Assembly: GCF_040807025.1 (NCBI RefSeq)
Contig: NC_090947.1
Location: forward strand, 7,812,001-7,876,000
Source: Struthio camelus
Lineage: Eukaryota > Chordata > Aves > Struthioniformes > Struthionidae
Reading direction: 5' to 3'
Length of the DNA stretch: 64,000 nt
Shown piece after piece: positions 16,324-28,400 of the stretch. The position numbers were made by a program, and so were the translations under genes. The notes under the pieces were generated by a model that was not told the origin of the DNA, ran no database searches, and saw only the letters and a program-made list of their open reading frames with translations. Within the stretch, counting starts at the first letter, position 1, and every line of letters starts with the position of its first letter.

Positions 16324-16720
16324 CTTTAAGCAATGACAGTTTCCCCATCTCACCAGCCAAAGCAGATTATTCAAGGTTTCAAGGGGGAGCAAGGTGGCCT
16401 TGATACCTCGTGTACGTTTGAGAGCTTTCCTACTAGCTACATTCCAGAGAACTTTAAAACCATAGGATATGATCTCTACTCTTACCTGCCTCTTGCACTG
16501 GCACTGTCTGTGGATTACACTAGCGAGTCCTGTGGCGTTCTCGAGGTGTCTCCCTGGCAATCCAAGATGAAAGTCTCCTTGTGTGGAGCAGAAGCCACAT
16601 ATCTTAAACAGCAATTATATGTCTCAAGTATATAAGAAATTGTGCAGTATGGCAGATCCTCTACTAGTCAGAGAACTGGCTAGGTAACTAATTTTTGCGC
16701 AGCTGAAGATAGCTACTTAC

Positions 16721-16865
16721 TGGTCTTCATATCATCAATGAATTGTTGCCTTGAGGTTTTCCAAGAGTCCTCATCTTAGTGCATGAGCTGTTTCAGTTTT
16801 TCCTCTTTCAGCTGAGATTCATACATGGAAAGATCCCACGCAAACATGCAAGTATCTGGATGCTG
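16721..16865 (-). other. Unassigned exon-like block with internal stop (minus strand)
   Basis: Acceptor aaattgttcag and a consensus gtaagt donor bound 145 bp on the minus strand. One frame reads Q-H-P-D-T-C-M-F-A-W-D-L-S-M-Y-E-S-Q-L-K and continues E-E-K-L-K-Q-L-M-H, then a TAA, then D-E-D-S-W-K-T-S-R-Q-Q-F-I-D-D-M-K-T. The Lys/Glu-rich composition and good splice sites look like a real coding exon; the other two frames close early. The TAA in mid-exon suggests decay. Family unknown. Confidence 0.35.
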
Positions 16866-17123
16866 CTGAACAATTTGTAAAAATAGGCTATCTTGAGAGA
16901 ATTGATGCTAATATAATCAAATAGCTATCCAGACTTTGGAGAGGGACCCAAACATTTTCTGGGTTTTTTTTTTTGTGTGCAAGGTGCATTGACTGTCTCT
17001 ATATTAAGACAGCCTAGCTGACCTTCCTTCTTGGCAGCTGGCCTTTTCAAACATATTGTGGCTTGCATAAATCTGCCTGAAATTATATAGCACTTGCCCA
17101 GTTGTACGTTGCTGCGTGAGCAC

Positions 17124-17226
17124 CTTGCTTCTATTCTCTTCCATGGGTGGTGGTGCTTCTCTTTCCTTAATGAGATCCAACAAGCCAGAATGGGCTGCTG
17201 CCTTGAAGGGCTCAATGGCACTTATT
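17124..17226 (-). other. Unassigned exon-like block (minus strand)
   Basis: Minus-strand open frame I-S-A-I-E-P-F-K-A-A-A-H-S-G-L-L-D-L-I-K and E-R-E-A-P-P-P-M-E-E-N-R-S-K before a weak gtgctc donor. Its end phase (0) matches the start of the block at 16721-16865. The acceptor gcgaag was chosen partly to keep phase with the block at 18173-18221, so that link is weaker. Not recognised. Confidence 0.3.
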
Positions 17227-18172
17227 CTTCGCAACTCCAGTCAAGGAGGTACCTAAAGTAAATATACCATTTTCTCACTTACTGTACTAAGTGGCACATA
17301 TGTATGCCAGTCTATTTTTGGTTTATTAGCAGACAACCTGTAGCTTGAATACAAAGTGGGCAACACAAAGGAGGCATCTCAACCTGCAAAATACGGGTTC
17401 TGGACACAGGTCGAATCCTGCACTGCTCCAAAGTGGTATTTCAAATTGAGGGGCTTGTTTCTAAGATACTAAACATCATTGTACTTCCCAAGGTGTTGCA
17501 GTCCCATGTCCGGGAACCTGCTCTAGAAGGACAGTTTGGAGCCTGGCAAGACAAGAGCAGCAAAGACTAAATGACAGCCTACTCTGGCCCCAGACTTCTG
17601 TGCACCACCCTGCAAGGGCGGTCTCAGTGTTTCAAGTACGTTAGAGACCAAGATGTAGGATGAGCTTGGGTGTGTCTCAACAAAAACTTCTGCACAAGAT
17701 CCTGCCCTTCTCATTTGGCCTCAGTTGTGCAGTTGTTACCTCCTGCAGAAAAAAGAATCCAGCTTATTTAACATGCTTTTACCATCTACTTTTAATGAAG
17801 CCCTTACAAACTTGCCACACTCAACGTTTCCTATACTCTATTCAGGGTTGTAACCTACTTTGAACAGCAATAAAGCCAGAAGCTTCAGAAGAATGCCGAT
17901 TTGGCTGGCCACGGGCTCGTGCCCTGAGTCACGCTTGCAGCACTGACATTGGCTGTTTGGCAGGAGATATTGCTTTAATGCCCTAGCATGTGATACTAGG
18001 ACTATGCTCAGTTTGAGCACAGTAGGCCTGAATCCCTTAGACCAGATAAAGTGATAGATTCAGCTTCAAGAATCGTGCTTTTACCTCTGAAGTGCTGTTA
18101 AAATGAATAATTTGAAACTCACTGGAGAAACGGTGCCATTGATAGATCTCACCTATTTCCTTCTTGACTTAC

Positions 18173-18221
18173 CGTTCCTCAGGGTAACGGAAGTACTGTT
18201 TTTTATAGCTTCTAATAACTG
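18173..18221 (-). other. Unassigned exon-like block (minus strand)
   Basis: 49 bp between acceptor caggcctag and donor gtaagt on the minus strand, reading A-V-I-R-S-Y-K-K-Q-Y-F-R-Y-P-E-E. It is phase-compatible with the aspartyl dipeptidase exon at 18320-18394, but that protein should continue with a Gly-rich GGGNTF segment here. It is therefore either from another gene or fortuitous. Confidence 0.3.
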
Positions 18222-18319
18222 CTAGGCCTGACTCCTTCATTCTTGTCTCTGCAGTGCAAGCTTTGAGCAAGACTAAGCCAGTGCCCTGCGTAAGCTCTCA
18301 TCAAGCAAGTAAAGCTTAC

Positions 18320-18394
18320 CTATAAACATTGCTTCAGATTTCCTTACAGCTTCCACTGGATCACAAGATTCATGAATGCTGTCCAGCCCATAAC
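18320..18394 (-). pseudogene. Alpha-aspartyl dipeptidase relic, 5'-most recognisable exon
   Basis: 75 bp with acceptor ttcatttaag and donor gtaagc on the minus strand, reading Y-G-L-D-S-I-H-E-S-C-D-P-V-E-A-V-R-K-S-E and A-M-F-I. This is the peptidase E segment normally read as LDS(I/L)HES.DPVEAVRKAEA.FIG. The splice phase (two bases in, one base out) fits the family Gly codons on each side. It is intact. I could not find the upstream exons encoding the N-terminal half, nor the GGGNTF exon that should follow. Confidence 0.75.
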
Positions 18395-18479
18395 CTTAAA
18401 TGAAAAAATATTTACTTTTGCCAGTTTGGCTTAGAGGAGGGTTTGTCTGTGTTCTCCTTCCCCCCGGCTCCCTGCCACG

Positions 18480-19420
18480 TACGTGTCTTACAAGACAGCC
18501 GGGGAAACTCTACCGCGTATAACGCCGTACCACGCGCAGTCCTGCGCTGGTGCAGGGGCCTGTATCCGGCTGTGCCCAAGCACGCGTTCGCTTTATGGAT
18601 GCGTTTGCTCAGCGTCTAAAAGAGCAGAGGATTGCCCTGAGCAGGTGCAGGCGGAGCGTTACCACCGAGCGAGAAAATTAGCGGTGGGAAGAAGCTGTCG
18701 GTCTTCAGTCTGGCAGAGAGTCGGGGCAGGCTGCGCCAGCGTTGCTCTAGCACGCGTAGTATTAACAACTGGTCTGAAAAACAGTTTTTATGAAGATTAA
18801 GAGGGTCAGCTTTTAAAATTTTCCCTTGCAGGGAGTCAGCAGAGTAGAGGAAGTGCCCGGAGGCCCAAAAGAAGAGGGACGTGTGGCAGCAGCCATCCCT
18901 CCGCCGGCGAAGGAGCCAAGCGCGCTGCCGGAGGAAGCCAACAGCGGATTATCGCTACAGTAAGGGTCCGAAGTTCCCCGGGGTGGTCAGGGGCAGCAGG
19001 CGGGGGCGTCGCCGCGGGCCGCCCCGCCAGGAGCGTTGCTGTTCACCAGGGAAGAGGTGTTGCCTGCCCGAAACGCCGGAGTTGCCCCCCGAGGAAGCGC
19101 TTGCAGCGGTGCTGGCAGCGGGAGAGACGCCCGGCCCGGCCCGGCCCGGCCCGCCCCTTCCTGCCCCGCCGCGGGGCGGAGGCGGAACCGCCGCCGCCGC
19201 CGCCACCGCCCGGCCCGGCTATGCTGGACTTCGCCATTTTCGCCGTTACCTTCCTGCTCATCCTGGTGGGCGCCGTGCTCTACCTCTGCCCGGTAACGCG
19301 GGGTTTTGGCGGCCGGTGCGGGTTTGGGGCCCGAAGACGCGCCTTGTCCGGCTTTAGTCCAAGAGCCGTGGGGAGCGCAGCCGGGCTGGGGGGGCCCGCG
19401 TGAGGCCGGAGCTCAAGGGG
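18480..19420. promoter_or_regulatory. CYP20A1: CpG-rich promoter region of CYP20A1
   Basis: GC- and CpG-dense sequence surrounds CYP20A1 exon 1, with a GCCCG pentamer repeat near 19129-19153. No TATA box is evident. No ATG occurs from 18841 until the CYP20A1 start at 19221, so initiation there is unambiguous if transcription starts downstream of 18841. The minus-strand relic begins just upstream, so the island may once have served as a bidirectional promoter (inference). Confidence 0.7.
19221..19292 (+). CDS. CYP20A1: CYP20A1 exon 1: signal anchor
   Basis: 24 codons starting M-L-D-F-A-I-F-A-V-T-F and ending L-Y-L-C-P, almost all hydrophobic: the N-terminal membrane anchor. Donor gtaacg, phase 0. 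Confidence 0.95.
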
Positions 19421-22400
19421 GCTGATGCGTTTCCCTTTGCTCTTTAGGCCTCTAGGCAAGCGTCAGGGATCCCCGGCTTGGCTCCGACTGATGAGAAGTA
19501 AGTGCTTTCCCTCTTCCCCGCTGCTGCTCGCGTTCAGCCTGGCTGAACGCTGTTCGCGACCCGCCGCCCCCTTTGCGTCCCTCAGGGATGGCAACCTGCC
19601 GGATATCACCGCCAGCGGCAGCCTCCACGAGTTCCTGCTTAACCTCCACGAGAAGTACGGCCCGCTCGTCTCTTTCTGGTTTGGAAGACGCCTGGTGGTC
19701 AGCCTGGGCTCCATTGATCTCCTGAAACAACACGCTAACCCCAACCGGCTGCGTGAGTGTCCTTTGTCTTCTCTTTGATTTGGTTTTGTTCTTTCTGGCC
19801 TTACTGGGCATCAGGTGTCAAAGGCAGCTGGGGTTTCATCCTGTGCAGAAGGAGACTGAGACTGACTTTACAGATGAGGAGATCAAAGTGTGTCTTTGGT
19901 CCTGCTTACTGGCCTTGAATATCAGCGACCAAGAGTCGCTGCTGTCCAGTGGCTATCCGGAAGTGAGTTTCCTTGTGTCTTCTGCCTTCTCCCTACAGGC
20001 AAACATTCCCAAAAAGCATCATCCTCGTTAGTCACTTAAAGCAGCAAGGCAAAGAGCCCGCAGCAGCTTGAAACCTACTTTAAAAGCAGCTTGAAATGTG
20101 ATTTGAGACAAGGAATTTTGTTAAGTTAAGTCTGAGAACAGGTGTGGTGGTCTATAGTACCTCTCTCTTATGGCTCAGTGCGGGGATTTTAAAGTATTAT
20201 TTGCAGAAGTCCCTAAACTTTTGTTTGTCTTTGGGTTGTAGAATTTTGCGCTGGAAACCTCTGGTGATCTTCCAGACTGGGAGATGGTCAGTGGTGCTGG
20301 TGGCTGAGTTAAGGCTTTTAGCCCGAGGGAAGGTACAAGGGGTATTATAATTTAGGTTGTAAGTCTCTTGTGTGAGTGTTTTGCTTCATGACAGGGTAAC
20401 GATTAGTTAACTAAGTTGATGTTTGGGTTTAACCTAATGTTTTTCAGTTTTCTTTTCAGAGTTTAACAAGGTACAGGTTGCACACCCCCCAAATTATTAT
20501 TTCAGGCTGTCCGCGGGCATAGGCAGATACCTCAGCATTGTTTCATGCTGGGGTCGTGAGGGGGAATTTTCCTGTACGGTGGCATGACAGACTCAAAAAA
20601 AATTGGTGATGATCATGGGAGTAAATGAAGATCAATGAGACAAAGCGGTAGCAGTGCCACTCCAGAAGGTGGACACCAATCCTGAAAGATCTGAATGCAC
20701 TCAAGTGTGTGTGGGGGAGAGGGAGCGGTCCCTTGTCAGAGCTCAGAGAAGTGACAGGCCCACAAGCAGACAAGTTCTCAGAAAGGTACCAAATTTTGGA
20801 GGGTACCCAAATACTGGAGAGAAACAAATGCAGTGCCTGGATTTAAATTTAGGAAATGAAGTGACCTAGGCACCTACAGGGTAGTCTGACCTACCTCATA
20901 TGCCAAGGGTTAAATACATTTTGTAAGGAGGGCGATAAATGGGAAACGCGATGAAGTGTGGTCATACCATAATTCTTTGATAATCAACCTTCTAGATGAG
21001 GAGAAGGGGTAGAGATGGCTTTATGTCTGGGTTTGAGTTCAGCGTTTGCTTGGATACCACCTGGGTCATTAGTGAAGCTGGAGGTAATAACGGGATATGA
21101 GAAGCATAAGAGGAAGTGAGGTGGGATTGTGTTGGGAAAGAGAAATGCTGGGCTAGGGAGAGAGGTGAAATAGTTGAATCTGGCACTCCCACTTGTGTTA
21201 GGAGCCTGCTCTGATGGCATTGCGCTGGGACCCCTTGTCAGCGCAGGGAAGTGGCATGGCAGAGCGAGGAGCTGGGTAGCCTGCGGGGCTGGCGTAGCAG
21301 AAATGGGAAGGAGAGAAGTAAGAGCAGGCTGCATTCAGTGTCTGCAGCGTGATATGGCCACGCAGAAAAAAGGGATGCATCAAGTGACGTATTTTCTGTA
21401 GAGAGATGAAAGTACCTAGGCTATTGCACAAGGTGCAAGTGAGCCCAACCTGGAATCCTGTGTGTAGCTCAGAGCCCCTGTGCTCACAGGGATGATTTTG
21501 AATAGAGGAGGTGCAAAGAAAGGCTGCCAGCATGCTCAGAGGAGTGGGGAGCCTGTCCTGCAAGAGGAGCTAGGGAGAGCACGTTTGGCCCAGCAGAATG
21601 AACGGATTAGAGGGGATCTTCAGAAAGGCAGCCACACCAGGCTTGAGAGGGGAGGATGTTCTTGTGTACTGTACCAAATTCAGGCCTGAAAAAAGCAGCA
21701 GTATTACTCACACCAGTGCTTTCCTCTAGCACGGTTGCTCCTCAGAGATGCTCAAACTTATTAGAAGTGAGGAACGTCCTCTCTTACTACTTGTTTTTCC
21801 TGGAGCTTTGTCTGAGACGTAAACAACACATGGCGGTTGAGTGGCTGCAGCAAGACTGTTTTTGTACCTGTTCCTGGTAGGTGGGAGTAGGGGTTGTGGT
21901 AGCTCTCAGCCATGAACTGGCAGAAGGGCATCTTGCAGTTTTGTTGGAGGCATGGCATTGCCCTTATCCCCCCTGTGCACGTAGTGCTCTGGGCCAAGAG
22001 ACAGCCCACTGTGGACTGGGGTGTGCCCGTCACCTGACTCCCCAAGGCCACATGTAAGCTCTTGCACTGTGACTCCTCCTCGGCCAGATGGTGTAAGGCT
22101 GCAGCTGAGGCCAGAGCAGAGCCGCCTTTTGTAAATTGATGCTTGTTGGCCTCCAAGTTTTGAGGTGTTGGGTTTGGCACCAAGTAGTGTAGAAAGCTGT
22201 CCCTCATGTAGGGCACGCATTGCAGGTGTGGATATGCTTATCAGTGAAAGAGAAAGATACGGATAGTGCCCTGAAGTTGAAATTGTATTCATAATTATTG
22301 AGAGGTTCCCAGTGCCAGGACGGTGCTTGTCCTCATGCTTAAAGCTGTTACAATTTCAGTGGAAGTTCTGGCCTCTTAAAGCTCAGTTGGGATTAATTTA

Positions 22401-25400
22401 CAAGGAAAATTCAAAGGAAGTAAAAGTTTGCTACTGGGACTGGCAGTTCCTGAGGGAGACTCTAGGGTAGCAATCCAGACCTGTGAAAGGTGTGAATGAG
22501 AAGGTGGACTAACTCAAGTTTTCCAGAAGCAATGGGTTCAAAATGCTGTGGAAAACTCCTATGAGTTGATGTGGCCTTTTGGGTAGGGACGGTTAGGACA
22601 AAAAACTCATAGGCTGCAAAAGCAGATTGCATGCCACCTCCTTCAGGAAACGGCTGATGCTCTGTCAACACTTATACTTCAGACTGGTGCACACTGAGCG
22701 CTAGAGATGGTGCTGTTAGTCCTGGCCTGCTTGAGCAGCGATATGTACAGGGCAGCTTCAGAGGTCCTTTCCATCTCTGATGTTCAGTTCTGCTCAGCAC
22801 CTGTTTTGGCTATCCAGGGTTTGCTCTTTTCCCTGTGTTTATGTGCAGTGTTATCCAGGACAGCACTCTGAGGTTCTTGTGAGGAAGGAAAGGGTTCCTT
22901 GTAAGTGGCAGAAACAGTCAAAATTTTGATACGCTTCGCTGAAAGGGCTGGAAACGTAATCCTAGAGCTGTTTTCAAGACTAGGGCAAAGCAAGAATTCT
23001 GAGGGAGCATTGGCAGTACAGAGCACGTTCTCCAAGAGAGAGTTTGTGCCTTGTGGAGTCACAAGTCTCCTGTGGCTGAGGAGAAAGAGCCATCTTCCAA
23101 ATGTTATGAGGAAAGGGCGGCCCTCAGCAAAGGGCAACCCGGGCTCTGTGGACCTGGGTTCACAGTGCTGAGCACAGCACTGGCATGGGGCTGCCAGTTT
23201 GCACTAGGGAGAAAGTAAGGAGAAAAAAAAAAAAAAAAAAAAAAAAAGAGTTCACTGCTGACCCAGCAGTTTTCTTTCACACACACCAGGAGAACCTTGC
23301 GATCTTCGCAGACAGTGGTGCACAGCATCTTCTGGCCTCTCTCTCCAAATGTCTCTGCTTGCCAGCTCTGCTGTGTGGTCTTTGCCACCAGCCACATGTC
23401 TTTCTGGCTACCTCATTGCTGTGCCTAGCTCTGCCAGGGCCAGTCAGCGTGGGGTCATGGTGTGATTAGCAGGAGCCACCCCATGGCAAAGTGCCTTGGA
23501 GGAGGAATGGGCGGCAGCAGCCAGAATTGCGTTAACAGCCTGCTCCATGTGCAGAGCCGTGGGTGCCATCTGCCAGGCCACGCAACACCTGCGTGTATTC
23601 CTTATCATTCAAAGTGAGAAAGAGTCTGAGAGAGAGAGCTTTGAAACATTGGAAGGGAAATGGTGTGGGAGAGGAGCATTCAGGCGAGTTGACTGTATTT
23701 CTGCCTCTGCCCTTGTTAGTTGCCTTTGTTTCATTAGCTGGTAAGTCCCCTGCAAGCAGGGATCATCTCTTGTTGGGTGTTTGTCCAGTCACATAATGAG
23801 ACCTTGATCTCAGCTGGGAGTCCTGGACGCATCCATGATAGGTAGAGTCACGTGTCTCTGGCCCAGCCTCGATGTCTTCTGATGCCTCAGAGACGTTACG
23901 TTTCATCTGGGAGAAATAAGAGGCAGTGATAAACAGTGAAAATATCTGTCTTGGAAACCCCCTGATCATTGCTTCTGTATAGTTCTTTAATAATTCTGCC
24001 AGTTCTGCCAGACCCATAGAAAAGTTTGCAGGAAGGGAAAAGCATATGATAGGTCATGCTTCATTGCACAGATTTGCATTTGCCTTGATTCCTAATCTGC
24101 TCTGGCAGATTTATTAAATAGAGGCCCCTGGTGGTGAAATTTAAAGATCTAACTGTAGCCATGGATATGGAAGATGGAGGTAATGTGTTTCTGTCTAATA
24201 TGCACACTGTTGCAAGCATCTGTGTGTAAGAAAGATGGAAAGTTAAATGATGAGAAGTAGAAAACGTTCTGTAGCTTAATGGGGTACTTTTTTCTGTAAG
24301 AGGCCTGCAGCTTCTCTGCTGGAGGCAGTCCTGGCTGAGAGGGGTAGATGTTAGTTTGGGGAAAAGCTCATCAGCAGGGAGCTCAGTGCTCCTAAGAGAA
24401 ATCGTGCAAGAGCAGCAGGAAGTCCAGTTAGGTTTGCAGGGTCTGTATTGTGAGATGAGGAGTGCAGGGAGCAACCTTTGGCTAAGTCTCTGATGCCGGC
24501 TGATGTGTCCTGGTACATAGCTGTGGCCAAGGCAGGAGGGCGCACCAGTTGTCAGGGAGGGGAATGTGCTGGGGAGGCTGTAAGTCAGGCTGGAGGAGAA
24601 GGGGAAGGAGAGTGTGACGCTCACTACTGTGCCTGCGTCGATACAACCAGCCTGCAAGCTGGGGACAAGGTTCCCAGGTACTGCTGCTAACAGCATTGAG
24701 AAGAGCTACTCGCTCGAGCTCTGTTGCGCAGCCAGGAGGCAATCTTTGCAGAGGGAGTTGATGGTATCCTGGCACAGAGAGGAGTCCATACGGGGTCCCA
24801 GCCCACGTGGAGCAAGAGAAGTTAGACACCCCAAAGAGACCGTTCCTGGGGAAAAGCGCCATGCCTTGCTCACGGCCCGGAAATGGCAGTGCCCAAAGGA
24901 CCGCCTGACTTTGCAATGTTTTTTCCTTTATTTGCTTTCAGTGGATCCATTTGAAACAATGCTGAAGTCCTTCTTGAGGTACCAGTCCAGCCTGAATGGG
25001 GATACAGGGGAGAGCCTCCTGAGGAGAAAGCTCTATGAAAACGGTGTGACCAAGTCCCTACAGAGTAACTTTGCTCTCATCCAGAAGGTGAATAACTTTG
25101 CCTTTCTACCGCATAGAAGCTCTCTGTGGCTCGTAGGGGCAAGTTTAGCGGGAGTGATCATGAGGATAAAAGGGGCTGCATTCAAATTAACCCTGAAATG
25201 GTAAGCATCTGAGAGAGAAAGTCATGCTGATGTCTCCCTGCCTGTTCAAACATAGCGTGACTATTTGGTTTCCGTTAGCTCCGGTGGATTAAGGGTGAAG
25301 GGCTAGGCTTGGTGACATTTTTTGCCAAGACCACAGATGGAGTTAAAGATACTGAAGCATCTGGAATCTAGGTTTATTTCCCAGCACAGGAGGGGAGGAG

Positions 25401-28400
25401 TAAAGATGGAGTCCCAACCAGCTGTTGGGACTGCAAACAGATGAAGAACTGTTCTATTGACTGAGTCCAGCAACCAGAACATAACGAGTTTCCCCAGTCT
25501 GGAGCTGGTTTAAGGTTTTTTCTGTGAAAGAGGGAACAAGAGAAAAGGATAGAGCTGTATTAAAGTGGGAAAACCTTGGGGACAGACAGGAGACCAGAGG
25601 CTAAAATGTTACTGTTCAATTTTACCAATATGAGGAAACACTAGAAAGAGCATAGATTCTTTCCATAGCCATGAGAGTGTGGCCACCTTAGGAGCTGGGT
25701 GGGAATGCCTCCAATTTGGAGTATGTTTCCAAAGTAGTTTGTTGAGATCAATGCTAACTTATGATTTCTTCCCTCCTAAGCTATCAGAAGAGTTGCTAGC
25801 CAAATGGCTCTCCCTTCCTGAGTCACAACATGTGCCACTCTGCCAGCACATGCTGGGCTTTGCCATGAAGTCTGTCACACAGACAGCTATGGGGAGCAGC
25901 TTTGAAGATGACCGTGAAGTCATCCGATTCCGCAGGAACCATGATGCAGTAAGTGTCACGAAGAGCCAGGAATCCCTCTGCAACGTTTTTCCAAGCCAAC
26001 AGCATACAGCTTGCATCTGTGTACAGTTCAGCAAGGGATAGCACAAGCTACCACTGACGCTTGCACGCTGAGCTGATTGCTCTAGCCATGAGTGCCCTGC
26101 CTCAGTTGTTGCAAGCTGATGCTATCAGAAAGATTCTGCGGTTAATCTTACTGTCATTAGACTAAGGCTGGGTGCTTAGAAAGGAAATCAGATGCATATA
26201 TCCAATGGCAACTGAGAGGTATTTGGTACATAACTCAGTTCAACTCTCCTGGGAATGCCAGTGAAAATTCTCCTTTCTAGAACTCTTCTGAAGGCTCTGT
26301 GACATTGTGGAGACAGGAAAGTTTGGGGGTGGCCGCATCTGGGGGATGATAAATCTGCTGGTGATAGGGAGAGTAATAACTGGAATGGGGCATGGTGTCC
26401 TAAAAAACAGATGAGTTTCATGTGCAAAGGAAGTCTTTTTTCAATGTTTTAATTTTCCTGAATGAGGAAGCATAAAAGGGTCCCAACAGTCTCTGCGTGT
26501 GGTGAGTGACAGTGCTTTTCTCTCTGTCCTTCTTTCAGATCTGGTTTGAGATTGGGAAAGGTTTCTTGGATGGGTCCCTTGACAAAAACATGACTAGGAA
26601 GAAGCTGTATGAAGACGGTAGGTTCCTCTCAAAATCTCAGACTCCCTCCCCCTCCGCTCTGGTTAACGCATGTAGTTAGCTAGCGTACAGAAGTGCTTAA
26701 TTTGCCCAGCTGTTGTGGCTTTTCTGCAGACAGAATCACAGAATGGTTTAGGTTGGCAGGGACCTCTGGAGATCATCTAGTCCAACCTCCCTGCTCAAGC
26801 AGGGCCCTCTAGAGCATATTTCCCAGGATCACGTCCAGACGGGTTTTGAGTATCTCCAGGGAAGGAGACTCCACTACCTCTCTGGGTAACCTGTTCCAAT
26901 GCTCTGTCACCCTCGCAGTGAAGAAGTTTTTTCTCAGGTTTAGGTGGAACTTCCTGTGGTTCAGTTTCTGCCCGATGCCGGGCACCGTAGATAAGAGGCT
27001 GGCCTCATCCTCTTGACACCCCCGCTTCAGATGCTTGTACACGTTGATGAGATCCCCTCTCAGTCTTCTCTTCTCCAGACTGAACAGGCCCAGCTCTCGC
27101 AGCCTTCCTTCATAGGAGAGATGCTCCGGTCCCCTAATCATCTTTGTAGCCCTCCGCTGGACTCTCTCCAGTAGTGCCATGTCCCTCTTGTGCTGGGGAG
27201 CCCAGAAATGGAGACAGACTTGATTATCCTGCCAGAAGCTACTGCATGTGTCCTCTCTACTTCCACAGGAGATCAGGTATTGCTGTTTCACAGCTGAGCG
27301 ACAAGCCTGCCGTTGTGCAAGAAGTCTGTAGGACTAGAACTAGAGTCTCTGGAGGCTGGAGAGAATTCTAGGAAGTATCGGAGTGTGCTTGCTCCCTTCC
27401 TGGTCTCTTTCCTAGCTTTTGACCTCTGTTAGAGGCAGGCAACTGTGCTAGGTAGAGGCAGATGGAGCCGCTTGTTTCGGCCTGTATGGCCGTTCTTATG
27501 ATGCCCCGTTTGGCAAGTTTGCTGCCAGGCCAACCTCAGTCACTCACAGGCTAGAAGTCAGGAGTACAGAGCTGCAGCTTCAAGGGATACCTTCCATGTG
27601 TCTCCTACATGATATTCCAAGGACACCCAAGATTTTCAGGTCTGTTATGGCAACGCTTGTATTTCTCGCAGTGTTTCATAGTGGGTTTTTTTATTTTTCA
27701 GTTGTCCTATTTTTTCGGTTGTTAATGCTCTTCAGTATTGATTGATAAGGCGTTAAACAAAAGTAGTCTGTATGCAGAACTGAGGATTTCCTTGTAAATC
27801 CTCTAAACCTGATGTTTCCTTCCTTATGTTGCTGGCCCTGTGGGTTTCAGAAGCTTAGATCAAACACTGCCCTGCTGAAGCGGGCTTCCCCACTGGACGC
27901 GTGTTGAGGATTGCTTCTGATTAGTAGTAGGACAACATACTACGACACAAACTCCAGCTAGCGAGGCTTGGTGTTTAAGTGTTGTTGACCTTCCTATGCA
28001 AAGAGGAGAAGAAGAAAGGTAATTCTAAGGTTAAGGGGCTGAATTGGGCCTTGGAAAACCAAGGTTCAGCTCCACCTTAGGCTCCACGTTTCCTTAATAA
28101 TCTTGGACAGGTCATTTATATTGGGTAGCCAGCGGCATCTAGGTCCCTAACTCCACCCTATTCCCACAGCAGCTACTAGGAGTTAGGCATCCGAATGCAT
28201 CTGTGTGAAAATTCTCCCAAGTTTTCCTATGTTCCTTTCTTTATCTATGCAGGCTGTTTAGCATGGAGCCTTTCTCTTGTGCACCATGTTTGTAGAGGTC
28301 CTAGCAAGAGGGGGACTGTCTGTGGTTGGAGGTAACATAACACTTTAGTAATTACAACTCTAGAGGCCGTGCAACTGGTGTTATGTGGTTCACGCCTTTT

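Noticed and set aside
17405-17425. tRNA T-loop-like GGTCGAATCC
   Set aside because: No matching A-box or cloverleaf stems nearby.
17470-17500. Candidate for the missing GGGNTF exon of aspartyl dipeptidase
   Set aside because: The minus strand reads D-C-N-T-L-G-S here; only N-T agrees and there is no Gly-Gly or following R-L-L-K, so it is chance.
17838-18020. Minus-strand frame with a spliceable Q-C-Q-C-C-K-R-D-S-G segment
   Set aside because: Phase could be made to fit the unassigned chain, but the peptide is not coding-like and nothing else supports it.
24061-24696. 211-codon minus-strand ORF in CYP20A1 intron 3
   Set aside because: Ser/Leu/Thr-rich composition, no recognisable motif, no splice structure; it lies next to a real exon on the other strand.
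26809-27291. 160-codon minus-strand ORF as a host gene
   Set aside because: It is the reverse-transcriptase tail of a CR1 retrotransposon, extended by chance sequence at its start.
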